Assembly (NCBI RefSeq): GCF_004803695.1
Contig: NZ_CP039393.1
Coordinates: 3,224,001 to 3,288,000 of the forward strand
Reading direction: 5' to 3'
Length of the DNA stretch: 64,000 bases
Source: Muribaculum gordoncarteri
GTDB taxonomy: Bacteria; Bacteroidota; Bacteroidia; Bacteroidales; Muribaculaceae
Below, one piece after another: positions 53,868-61,536 of the stretch (within the stretch, counting starts at the first letter, position 1; each line of letters begins with the position of its first letter). The translations under genes and the position numbers were made by a program. Below the pieces are notes generated by a model. The model made no database searches. It saw nothing but the letters and a program-made list of their open reading frames with translations, and was not told the DNA's origin.

Positions 53868-55712
53868 ATGACGATTGATTTAGACTACATAGAGCATTTG
53901 GCTGAAAACCATGAAGGTGTTGATGTCGAATTTAAGGAAACCACCGGACAGCTTAACCGTGGCATGGAGACATTATGCGGTATGTTCAACGGCTCCGGAG
54001 GTGTCGTTGTGTTCGGGGTATCGAACAAAGGCAAAATCATCGGACAGGAAATCGGCGACAAGACCACCCGTGAAATCGGGGAGGCAATCAATAAATTCGA
54101 TCCGGCGGTTGACATTCAACCGATATATGTGCCGGTTGACAATTCCGACAAGTATGCCATAGTATTCCGGACAGATGGATTGGAGAGTGATAAGCCTTAT
54201 ATGTGGGATGGCAAACCATATCGCAGACATGACAGCGTTACAAGTGTCATGCCCCGCGAGAAATTCATCCGGCTTCATGAGCTTCAGCGCGGATTGAAAT
54301 ACAAATGGGAGAATGAAGTGAATCAGAATCTGACCATTGATGATCTTGATGAACAGCTCATACACAATGTAATCCAGAGCGCTGTAAGGCGAGGCCGACT
54401 ATCAAACGATGCCCTTAATGATACTGTGCCCATCGCTTTGTCACGACTAAATCTGACTAAAGACGGAGCTGTATGCAATTCAGCGGCTGTATTGTTCGGG
54501 AAAGTTTTTTCCGATTATCCACAATGCAGGTTACGCCTTGCGCGGTTCAAAGGGGCCAGCAAGCAATATTTCATCGACAACCAACAACATGAAGGTAATA
54601 TCTTTGAGTTGGTGGATGCGGCTATGGCTTTCTTCTTCAAGCATCTCAACCTTTCGGGTACGACGCATAATCGACTTTACAGAGAGGATAATCTTGAGAT
54701 TCCGTATGATGCTTTGCGTGAAGCAGTTGTCAATGCATACTGTCATATGCGATGGGGATATGAGATCGCTACTGTGGGTATTGCGATTTACGATGACTGT
54801 ATAGTAATTGAGAATGCTGGTCGCTTCCCAGTCAGAATCTCGCCAAACACTCTGATGCGTAAGGAGGAAGAAGATCGTAAAAATACCTCAATGCCTCCGA
54901 ATCCGGTAATTGCCAATGTCATGTATCTTGCCGGCCTCATCGAACATTGGGGGCGTGGATTGTCAATGATGGCAAGACAATGTGAAGGTGCTGGATTGCC
55001 TGCTCCGGAATTCTATTGTGACGGTACTATCGTCAAAATTACTTTTATGCGTCCCAAGAACACAGTGGACGTAAGTAGTAGCGCAAATAGTAGTGCAAGT
55101 AATAGTGCAAGTGATAGTACAAGTAATAGTACAAGTAATAGTACAAGTGATGGTACAAGTAGAGGTTCAGCTGCTGCAAGCTTGACCAAAGAGGGTAGGA
55201 CAATCAAAATGTCTATATTGAAACTAATTGGGATAATAGGAGAAGATTGGTTATCCCTACATGATATACTTGGAATCATGAGGCTTACGTCAAGGTTTTC
55301 ATTTACAAAAACTTATCTAAAACCTGCGATATCGGCAGGTTTAGTTGCACTTGAAAATCCGGATAGCACGAATGCTCCAAACCAGAGATACGGATTGACT
55401 TTGAAAGGCAAAGCATTGTATTATGAACGTCTCTATAACGAAAATGATGTTCAAAATGACCTGCAAAGAATAAAAGTTGACCCGCAAACCGATTTAGAGG
55501 GTCAAAATGACCTTCAAATAGTGGAAGATGGCCCTCAAAAACATGCTGTCATCCGAGCAATCAAAGAAAACAATGGAATCAGTCGCGCTGAGTTGGCTCG
55601 AATTGCCGGATGCTCAGAGAGTACAATCAAACGACGGATGAAAGAGTGGAATATTGCATGGCTTGGTCATCCTAAAACCGGCCATTGGGTATTTGTCAAG
55701 GATATTCAATAA
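53868..55712 (+). CDS. AlbA_2/Schlafen-type DNA-binding regulator with GHKL ATPase-like domain
   Basis: 614 residues. The N-terminal AlbA_2 domain (about 10-130) has EGVDVEFKETTGQLNRGM and GGVVVFGVSNKGKIIGQE. The middle region has a GHKL-like (HATPase_c_4) part with YDALREAVVNAYCHMRW and HWGRGLSMMARQC (about 285-385). A Ser/Asn/Thr-rich tract follows (about 402-433, coded by 12-base repeats), then winged-helix-like segments and a C-terminal HTH (RAELARIAGCSESTIKRRM). Such proteins are commonly regulators in mobile elements. Likely ICE cargo with its own promoter. Confidence 0.83.
   Translation: MTIDLDYIEHLAENHEGVDVEFKETTGQLNRGMETLCGMFNGSGGVVVFGVSNKGKIIGQEIGDKTTREIGEAINKFDPAVDIQPIYVPVDNSDKYAIVFRTDGLESDKPYMWDGKPYRRHDSVTSVMPREKFIRLHELQRGLKYKWENEVNQNLTIDDLDEQLIHNVIQSAVRRGRLSNDALNDTVPIALSRLNLTKDGAVCNSAAVLFGKVFSDYPQCRLRLARFKGASKQYFIDNQQHEGNIFELVDAAMAFFFKHLNLSGTTHNRLYREDNLEIPYDALREAVVNAYCHMRWGYEIATVGIAIYDDCIVIENAGRFPVRISPNTLMRKEEEDRKNTSMPPNPVIANVMYLAGLIEHWGRGLSMMARQCEGAGLPAPEFYCDGTIVKITFMRPKNTVDVSSSANSSASNSASDSTSNSTSNSTSDGTSRGSAAASLTKEGRTIKMSILKLIGIIGEDWLSLHDILGIMRLTSRFSFTKTYLKPAISAGLVALENPDSTNAPNQRYGLTLKGKALYYERLYNENDVQNDLQRIKVDPQTDLEGQNDLQIVEDGPQKHAVIRAIKENNGISRAELARIAGCSESTIKRRMKEWNIAWLGHPKTGHWVFVKDIQ
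55068..55168 (+). repeat. In-frame 12-base repeats in the AlbA_2 gene
   Basis: About eight imperfect copies of a unit like AGTAATAGTACA or AGTGATAGTACA, coding for Ser/Asn/Asp/Thr. Changes in copy number would lengthen or shorten the linker without a frameshift. Confidence 0.8.
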
Positions 55713-55788
55713 CCGATAGAGATGGATGTTTCCCGTGAAAATATTACCAGTTGGAGGATTCCTGGCATTGTGATCATTAAATAGAGAT

Positions 55789-56202
55789 ATGGCAAAGAAG
55801 GGTAAGAATAAAGTAACTGTTCCAACCAAGTATGCAGAAGTGAAAGTCAATCATGGCATTTTTGAGGACTATCTTCAATATGGCCCCCAATATGATACCG
55901 TCAATGATTGTCCAGTCATACCCGGCGAAACGGAGTTTGTTCCAAGACAGCGACTGGGAAAACTCTCGAAAAGCATGAGGAATGTTCTTCGGGAATATAT
56001 GAGCCATGCCGTTACTGAGTATTGGGAGGCGCATAGACAGATTCCGGTTGACGGTGACCTGAAGCAACTTCGTAAACTGGCACTTGACACTCTACTGGGA
56101 GAGTTTCATATCTATGTAAAGGATGATAAGGAAACCTCTCTCTTCCTTAATGACACAGTCGCTGTCACAATCAATAGAATCCTCAAAAAAGAGAGTCTAT
56201 AA
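55789..56202 (+). CDS. Conserved small protein of unknown function
   Basis: 137 residues. A basic N-terminus (MAKKGKNKVTVPTKYAEVKV) precedes a mostly helical protein with YMSHAVTEYWEAHRQIPVDG. No domain recognised. It follows the AlbA_2 gene by 76 bases in the same direction. Probably the last ICE gene on this side. Confidence 0.65.
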   Translation: MAKKGKNKVTVPTKYAEVKVNHGIFEDYLQYGPQYDTVNDCPVIPGETEFVPRQRLGKLSKSMRNVLREYMSHAVTEYWEAHRQIPVDGDLKQLRKLALDTLLGEFHIYVKDDKETSLFLNDTVAVTINRILKKESL

Positions 56203-56380
56203 GTCAGAAAAAGGGAGACATCCTGTTGTGAATATCAATAACAATGTACTGATGATAGAAGTCTGGTTAGGGACTTTTATGTTTTCGTATTCATCAATGC
56301 ACAGCATGACCCGATAAATATTACTCTCGGATGTATAGAATTTTTAACCCTGAAAACAGCCTGAAATCAGACTATTATAG

Positions 56381-56390
56381 CTACTTTTGC
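56381..56390 (+). other. Candidate ICE attachment core (CTnDOT-like)
   Basis: CTACTTTTGC matches the CTnDOT-type target core GTANNTTTGC except for the first base. It also resembles a Bacteroidetes -7 box, so it may be a promoter instead. Confidence 0.3.
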
Positions 56391-56520
56391 GTTGTAGATA
56401 TACGAAGAACATTGAAATGTCCGGGTGTGCAAAAAGGGAACATCCATGATTTTCAAGTAATCTAAAGTGTTGACAGACAGCATAGTTGACTTCGTTTCGG
56501 GTAAATCTCTCCGGGGTCAC

Positions 56521-56557
56521 AAAGCAGTCAGCACATCGCTGACTGCTTTTTTATTGC
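56521..56557 (+). terminator. Strong rho-independent terminator
   Basis: AAGCAGTCAGC-ACATC-GCTGACTGCTT followed by TTTTATT. No gene ends just before it, so it may end the AlbA_2-unknown operon or an untranslated RNA. Confidence 0.85.
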
Positions 56558-56578
56558 CCAAGCCCCATCCCGCCGCAT

Positions 56579-56616
56579 TTTTTCTGAAAATTCATGTACT
56601 TGAATTTTCAGAAAAA
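56579..56616. repeat. Perfect 16-bp inverted repeat
   Basis: TTTTTCTGAAAATTCA (56579-56594) and TGAATTTTCAGAAAAA (56601-56616) around TGTACT. It lies between the terminator and a promoter-like box, possibly as a protein-binding site or bidirectional terminator. Confidence 0.8.
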
Positions 56617-56630
56617 TGCCCCCAATATAT

Positions 56631-56721
56631 TATCTTTGTATTATAATACCAATGAACTTACATTCACGGTGGCTAATAGCCGCTGACTATTATTTAAATA
56701 ATTCATAATTGTAAGTTTTTT
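56631..56721 (+). ncRNA. Candidate small RNA
   Basis: TATCTTTG (56631-56638) is a good -7 box with no gene behind it. The following 75 or so bases fold into a stem AACTTACA (56655-56662) with TGTAAGTT (56710-56717) around a GGCT-AAT-AGCC hairpin, and end in a T-run (56716-56721). This is the layout of a short self-terminated transcript. Confidence 0.4.
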
Positions 56722-56954
56722 GGTTAATTAGGAGGCTGTGTCGTAATAAGATTTACGGTGCAGCTTTTCTTTTTAAGCTTTGAGGTTTCAATTATGAACT
56801 AATTGGGACTAATTGCAAAAAAAGTATGCAGAAATAATGTACCACTTTTTTAGTGGTATATTGCCATGGCAGTGGTATAACTGTTGCCATTCTATTTTAT
56901 TTACACCACTTTTGGGCGCATGGAGGTGTAGGGCTGTGGAGGATGCGGAGTGGG

Positions 56955-57311
56955 TTAGGGATTTTTCTTGGGGGTGTATTTGGATTGGACGAGGGTGTAG
57001 GCGCGTTGGACGAGGGTGTAGATTTCGGGGTCGGGGATGTCGCCGTTGAGGTTGAGTTGTATCCAGTGTCTAAGGCTCTGATTGAGAGGGTTGCTCACCG
57101 ATAGGTGCCGGTTGCGTATTTCCGCTATTTCTTCGGGGGTTGACTTGACTGTAACCGATGTGAAATCGTCCATATCCACGAAGCAGAACATGTGATCGAG
57201 TATATAAAATACAAGGATGGAGTCGTAGCGACGGGCAAATTTGCCGAAGGGCGTTTTCTCGGTAACGCCGTCCATTGACAGGCAATATTCACGGAATTCT
57301 TCGATGTTCAT
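56955..57311 (-). CDS. YjbR/MmcQ-family protein
   Basis: 118 residues of the YjbR (DUF419) family: MNIEEFREYCLSMDGVTEKT, FCFVDMDDFTSVTVKS and LNQSLRHWIQLNLNGDIPD. It is a small CyaY-like fold often called DNA-binding, though the function is not settled. Normal length. It starts the ordinary chromosomal flank. Confidence 0.85.
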   Translation of the reverse strand: MNIEEFREYCLSMDGVTEKTPFGKFARRYDSILVFYILDHMFCFVDMDDFTSVTVKSTPEEIAEIRNRHLSVSNPLNQSLRHWIQLNLNGDIPDPEIYTLVQRAYTLVQSKYTPKKNP

Positions 57312-57765
57312 AGTTTCGGGTTGTTGGATAACGGCGGTCTTTATCTTGTCGGTTAATTAAATATAAATTGATTTGAGTATATAAAAGCGGCGTTTTCGTC
57401 ACATTCAGCTGGCATTTGGCTGTATCAGGCTGAATTTGACGCGCTTTATAATTGCAAAATTAATAAAATATCGGATATTGCGGATGTGTTGCGGTGTTTT
57501 TCCGCATTTGTGGGATTGTGGGATAATTTGTAACTTTGCACCCGCTATGACACAAAGGACTAAAAATATACGCAATATGAATAAGCACGCCGAGTCAAGG
57601 ATGTGCCGCATAGTCTTTGTGCATTGGTTCAGCGGATTCATCTAAATCAAGGAATGTTTTTACAGGAGCGTTGGCTCCTTGACAATGCCTTGACAGCCTA
57701 TGCCATAGACTGTCAGGGGTGATTGCTATTTGTATTATTACGCATTATAACATTCCTTTAATATT
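57312..57765 (+). promoter_or_regulatory. Promoter and leader of the lysO genes
   Basis: TTTG (57507-57510) and TAACTTTG (57531-57538), 20 bases apart, form a textbook Bacteroidetes promoter. The transcript start near 57545 would be almost at a 32-codon open frame (57547-57645, MTQRTKNIRNMNKHAESRMC...). Beyond it are AGGAGC-GTT-GGCTCCT and TGACAG-CCTATGCCATAGA-CTGTCA hairpins. This could be a structured leader with a leader peptide. It does not match the lysine riboswitch as far as I can see. Confidence 0.55.
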
Positions 57766-58044
57766 ATGTTTATGGTTTTATCATTACTGATGCTCGGCAT
57801 GGGCATCGGCTGTGTGCTGCGCCGCTTCCGCTGTTCGGCCGACACATCGCGTTCTGTTTCAATAACTATTGCAGCCTTGATATTCATTTTCGGAACGGGA
57901 GTCGGTTCCAATAAGGCTATTCTCGACAATATAGGCAACATAGGAGTTCCGGCACTGGTGATCTCGATACTTGGAATATCGGGAAGCCTTGTCGCCGCAT
58001 ACGGATATGACCGTTTCTTCGGCAAGAAAGGAGGTGAGAAATGA
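57766..58044 (+). CDS. LysO-type lysine exporter, N-terminal subunit
   Basis: 92 residues with three hydrophobic helices, starting MFMVLSLLMLGMGIGCVL. It corresponds to the N-terminal part of LysO (DUF340), which is a single protein of about 300 residues in E. coli. The C-terminal part is the next gene, which overlaps by 4 bases. Together they add up to 303 residues. Likely an inner-membrane lysine (or analogue) exporter. Confidence 0.75.
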   Translation: MFMVLSLLMLGMGIGCVLRRFRCSADTSRSVSITIAALIFIFGTGVGSNKAILDNIGNIGVPALVISILGISGSLVAAYGYDRFFGKKGGEK

Positions 58045-58676
58045 GCGTAAAGCACATTGCCGAAATACTTTTCCTGCCGTCGCTCCTTGTCGCAGGTATA
58101 ATTATTGGCTTTTCGGGTATTGTCCCCCAATGGCTTACCGACGGCGGATTGTCATCGGTTCTGCTCGGTCTGCTGGTGTTTCAGGTGGGGCTTGGGCTTG
58201 GCTCTCGCCGTGATTTTACGGAGATATTGCGCACAGTCAGCTTCAAGACTCTGCTGCTGCCGCTCTTTACAATCACAGGCACGCTGATAGCCACCGCTGT
58301 GGCATTTTTCATCATAAAAGGCATCAGCTTAAAGGATTGCCTTGCCGTGGGGAGCGGGTTCGGATATTACTCTCTGTCATCGATGCTCATTATGCAGTTT
58401 AAGTCGGCGTCGGGGGCTGAGGCTGCCGGAATGTTGGCTACCACGGCCTTGCTTGCCAATATCATCAGGGAACTGGCGGCGTTGGTGTTCTGCTCCTTCA
58501 TCTCGAGGAGCGGTCGTGGCATATCGGCTATATCTCTTGCCGGAATAAATTCGATGGATGTGTGCCTTCCGTCCATATTGTCGGACCGTAGTCGCAATAA
58601 TCTTATGCCGTTGGCTATAATCCATGGGATTATTCTTGAAATATCGGTTCCGGTGCTCATCTCGATATTCTGTTAG
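58041..58676 (+). CDS. lysO: LysO-type lysine exporter, C-terminal subunit
   Basis: 211 residues with about six membrane helices. CLAVGSGFGYYSLSSMLI is the LysO signature, and ISLAGINSMDVCLPSIL is near the C-terminus. Translation is coupled to the 92-residue protein. Family known from E. coli LysO. Confidence 0.82.
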   Translation: MSVKHIAEILFLPSLLVAGIIIGFSGIVPQWLTDGGLSSVLLGLLVFQVGLGLGSRRDFTEILRTVSFKTLLLPLFTITGTLIATAVAFFIIKGISLKDCLAVGSGFGYYSLSSMLIMQFKSASGAEAAGMLATTALLANIIRELAALVFCSFISRSGRGISAISLAGINSMDVCLPSILSDRSRNNLMPLAIIHGIILEISVPVLISIFC

Positions 58677-58792
58677 GGCAGGGTAGGCTGTCGAGGTGAA
58701 ATGAATTTTTTGCATTAAAAAATGTGCTTCGCGACATTATGGGGTGAAATCGGGCGCTTCGGCCTACTATCTTTGCTGAAAAAGATAATACC

Positions 58793-59365
58793 ATGGAAAA
58801 CGCCGAAACGCCCAAGAAGAAGAGAGTCTACAAGTTGAAGTTTGACCAACTTTGGGTCGATGCCATCAATCAGATACCGGTGTACTATCACAGCGAGATT
58901 TACTACTGGATTGATTATTATCAGAATCATAACGATAGCGATATAATAGGCACGATGAGCGATGACTTGGTGCGCACTTTGTTTATGCTCATCTATCCTA
59001 CAATCAGGCGTCGTCGCCTTGCCCGTCAGCGTCAGCGCCGTTACTGTGAGCGCAAGAAGGCCGCCCGCCTTGCTGCCGAGGCTTCCGCACAGCCTTCTGC
59101 CGCTTCTAAGCCTTCTTCTCCTGCCGTGCAGCCTGAACGTGCCGCCCAAGATGGTCATTCCTCTGCTGTGAAGCCCGATTGTCGTCGTGACGGTTGCCGA
59201 TCGACACAGCCGTGTGCGCAAGGGCCGCATCAGCAGGTGGCGCGCGGCAATGACGACCCTCAGCTTGAGGAGCGTATCAGGCGTCTATTGGAGTTTTGCG
59301 ATAAGATATGTCCTCCCGATTCCTGCTACTATGTAGAGGCCGATGCGTCCTTAAACAGCGGCTAA
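58793..59365 (+). CDS. Charged protein of unknown function
   Basis: 190 residues. The N-terminal 80 residues (YKLKFDQLWVDAINQIPVYY, DLVRTLFMLIYPTIRRRRL) look like a folded domain, followed by an Arg-rich stretch and an Ala/Ser/Pro-rich linker. No family recognised. A single gene before the tRNAs. Confidence 0.6.
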   Translation: MENAETPKKKRVYKLKFDQLWVDAINQIPVYYHSEIYYWIDYYQNHNDSDIIGTMSDDLVRTLFMLIYPTIRRRRLARQRQRRYCERKKAARLAAEASAQPSAASKPSSPAVQPERAAQDGHSSAVKPDCRRDGCRSTQPCAQGPHQQVARGNDDPQLEERIRRLLEFCDKICPPDSCYYVEADASLNSG

Positions 59366-59475
59366 CCTGCGTTGTGCTTGTGTCGGCGGGTAATTGTAAT
59401 GCCAAAATAATCTAAAAAGCTCATCAGGGCATTAGTTTTTTTTGCGATAGAGTTGCATAATTCAAAAAAAGAACG

Positions 59476-59483
59476 TAATTTTG
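59476..59483 (+). promoter_or_regulatory. Promoter of the tRNA-Asn pair
   Basis: TAATTTTG at 59476-59483, in AACGTAATTTTGCATCG, 43 bases before the first tRNA. Confidence 0.6.
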
Positions 59484-59525
59484 CATCGCAATTTACGGAA
59501 AGCCGTAAATCTCCTACTAAATAAT

Positions 59526-59599
59526 GCTTCAATAGCTCAGTCGGTTAGAGCATCTGACTGTTAATCAGAGGGTCGTTGGTTCGAGTCCATCTTGAAGCG
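59526..59599 (+). tRNA. tRNA-Asn (GTT), copy 1
   Basis: 74 bases. Acceptor stem GCTTCAA with TTGAAGC, D-arm AGCTCAGTCGGTTAGAGC, anticodon loop CTGTTAATC with anticodon GTT, T-loop GGTTCGAGTCC. All arms are intact. CCA is not encoded. Confidence 0.95.
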
Positions 59600-59631
59600 C
59601 AAAAAGGCAGGGATTGGAAATTAATACGAAA

Positions 59632-59705
59632 GCTTCAATAGCTCAGTCGGTTAGAGCATCTGACTGTTAATCAGAGGGTCGTTGGTTCGAGTCCATCTTG
59701 AAGCG
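59632..59705 (+). tRNA. tRNA-Asn (GTT), copy 2
   Basis: Identical 74-base copy of the preceding tRNA, separated by a 32-base spacer and probably in the same transcript. Confidence 0.95.
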
Positions 59706-59724
59706 CAATTCCGATTTCCGGTGA

Positions 59725-59757
59725 AAAAGGTCGTCCGATATTCGGGCGACCTTTTTA
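59725..59757 (+). terminator. Terminator after the tRNA pair
   Basis: AAAAAGGTCGTCCGA-TAT-TCGGGCGACCTTTTT followed by ATTT, a strong rho-independent hairpin with one wobble pair. Confidence 0.9.
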
Positions 59758-59768
59758 TTTGTATCCTA

Positions 59769-59935
59769 TACCCGGTGATGTTTGTGCAACCCGCAAGGGG
59801 TTGTGGAGCATGGACGCGGCCTGTCCACGGGTAGGGCTGTCGCCCAACCCGCGGTTAAGTACATGTAATGCCTGACGGCATATTCTGCCCTGCGGGGTTG
59901 TGCAGCGTGGGTTGGAGCGAATTGGGCGGTTGATT
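59769..59935. repeat. GC-rich hairpin-prone intergenic block
   Basis: Short related segments such as GCAACCCGCAAGGGGTTGTG and CCTGCGGGGTTGTGCAGCG, and CCCAACCCGCGG. It looks like a REP-type interspersed element, and no gene is seen. Copies elsewhere in the genome cannot be checked here. Confidence 0.35.
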
Positions 59936-60003
59936 TTGTGGGTGATTCAAAATAAATATTTAACTTCATGGATTAATCTTAAAATGACCATATTAATCTT
60001 AAA

Positions 60004-61437
60004 ATGACCATTATGAAACATGTGCTATTGAAGTGTTTTGCACCATTGGGCGTTATGGCGATGGTGTCGTGTGCCGCCGAGGCACCGAGCGAAGGCGAGT
60101 ATAAGCCGCGAGTGGTGATATTGACGGACATCGCTCCCGTGGAAACCGAACCCGACGATATGGAGTCGATGGTGAGGCTGCTTTCCCATGCCGACCTTTA
60201 TGAGATTGAGGCGATAATAACCGCATCGGGGTGGAACAGCGGCGGTCGCGAGTACCCCGAGGAGTGGGGGCAATATCTTCAGACGGTGATCGGTGCCTAC
60301 GAAAAGGATTTGCCCAATCTTATGAAGCGTTCCGAGCAGTCGGAGTTCAAGCCGCTTGCCGAGGAGGCTGACAAGCAGATGATCGGCTATTGGCCGAGCG
60401 CCGACTACCTGCGCAGCCGTGTGTTCAGCGGCAGCAAGTATCTCGGAGTGTCGCATATCGGAGCCGATAACGTTTCGCCGGGCAGCGACTACATACTTTC
60501 GCTTGCGCGTGAGGATGACGAGCGCCCGCTGTGGGTTCTCGTGTGGGGCGGAGGCAACACCGTGGCTCAGTCGCTGTGGCAGGCACGCAACAGCGATGAC
60601 AAGGAGCTGCTCGGCGATGTGCTCGACAAAATCAGAATATACACTATCACCGACCAGGATGTCGACTGGATCAAGAGGGCGCAGCACGACCTAAGTTCCC
60701 ATCAGTGGATGAGGGAAGAGTTTGGCGACAGCCTCTTCTTTATATGGGACGAGAGCGCATGGCTGTCGCAGAATGAGATAGGCGCAGCCCATTGGCCCGA
60801 ATATGAGCAACACATACAGGGCAAGGGCAACATGGGTGCTGTTTATCCCCGTTACCGCTGGGGAGTCGAGGGCGACACTCCGTCGTTTCTCTACGTGATG
60901 CCCACGGGTCTTAACGACCCCGAGAATCCTTCGGATATAAGCTGGGGCGGATATTTCAAGAGCGGTATGACAGCCGACAGCGTTACCAACTGCTACACCA
61001 ACATCTCACCCGAGGTAAAGGCTGTGTCACGTAAATATGAGGAGCTTTTCTATCCGGCCGTGTTCAACAACTTTGCCGCCCGAATGGCCTGGGCTCACGA
61101 AGGTAAGGGCAATCGCAATCCGGTGTCCGTGGTCAACGGCAAGAAGGGGCTTGCGCCAATCGTGATCAATGCACGCGGCGGTGAGTCGATAACGCTCGAT
61201 GCGTCGCAGTCGACCGATCCCGACGGCGACAAGATAAATGTCAATTGGAGCCTGTTGCCCGAAGCCGGCAACGCTGATGTGGAGGGTGTGGTGATCGCCG
61301 ATCCCGACAGCCCGAAGACCGAGCTTACATTGCCCGCGCTCGACAAGGGCAGCCTGGTGAATGTGCTGTGCACGGTAACCGACAACGGCACTCCCGTGCT
61401 GACATCCTATCGACGGGTAATCATCGACATCGAGTAG
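60004..61437 (+). CDS. DUF1593 lipoprotein (nucleoside-hydrolase-like)
   Basis: 477 residues from 60004 (an ATG at 60013 is equally likely). Signal peptide with lipobox (AMVSC). The DUF1593 domain has the start RVVILTDIAPVETEPDDMES, an Asp-rich nucleoside-hydrolase-like metal site, and LVWGGGNTVAQSLW. A C-terminal beta domain follows (about 375-477, ITLDASQSTDPDGDKINVNW, PKD/Ig-like). It probably acts on glycan- or nucleoside-like substrates at the cell surface. The substrate is unknown. Confidence 0.85.
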   Translation: MTIMKHVLLKCFAPLGVMAMVSCAAEAPSEGEYKPRVVILTDIAPVETEPDDMESMVRLLSHADLYEIEAIITASGWNSGGREYPEEWGQYLQTVIGAYEKDLPNLMKRSEQSEFKPLAEEADKQMIGYWPSADYLRSRVFSGSKYLGVSHIGADNVSPGSDYILSLAREDDERPLWVLVWGGGNTVAQSLWQARNSDDKELLGDVLDKIRIYTITDQDVDWIKRAQHDLSSHQWMREEFGDSLFFIWDESAWLSQNEIGAAHWPEYEQHIQGKGNMGAVYPRYRWGVEGDTPSFLYVMPTGLNDPENPSDISWGGYFKSGMTADSVTNCYTNISPEVKAVSRKYEELFYPAVFNNFAARMAWAHEGKGNRNPVSVVNGKKGLAPIVINARGGESITLDASQSTDPDGDKINVNWSLLPEAGNADVEGVVIADPDSPKTELTLPALDKGSLVNVLCTVTDNGTPVLTSYRRVIIDIE

Positions 61438-61468
61438 CGACCGGCCCCCAATCAGCCGGGTTGTAATG

Positions 61469-61504
61469 GAAACGGGGAGGTGCACCTGAAGGTGCATCTC
61501 CCCG
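61469..61504. terminator. Bidirectional terminator
   Basis: CGGGGAGGTGCACCT-GAA-GGTGCATCTCCCCG, between the converging DUF1593 and inositol synthase genes. Confidence 0.85.
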
Positions 61505-61536
61505 AAGTTTATTCTTAAGCTATGTATACTGTTTTA

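Larger units (their letters stand above)
56203..56954. other. Right-end region of the ICE and junction with the chromosome
   Basis: No protein gene seen. In order it holds a CTACTTTTGC site (56381-56390), a rho-independent terminator (56521-56557), a 38-bp perfect hairpin (56579-56616), a promoter and a possible small RNA (56631-56721), and small hairpins near 56838-56880 (ACCACT-TTTTT-AGTGGT). The ICE end most likely lies here, but its left end is outside the window, so the junction cannot be fixed. Confidence 0.5.

Noticed and set aside
55013-55279. Leu/Val-rich minus-strand frame opposite the AlbA_2 repeats
   Set aside because: It is an artefact of the 12-base repeats read backwards.
57540-57765. 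Lysine riboswitch upstream of lysO
   Set aside because: The conserved lysine-riboswitch core could not be found. Only simple hairpins are visible.
59526-59705. tRNA-Asn pair as the ICE integration site
   Set aside because: Both copies are intact and lie about 3 kb beyond the last ICE-like gene, with chromosomal genes between.
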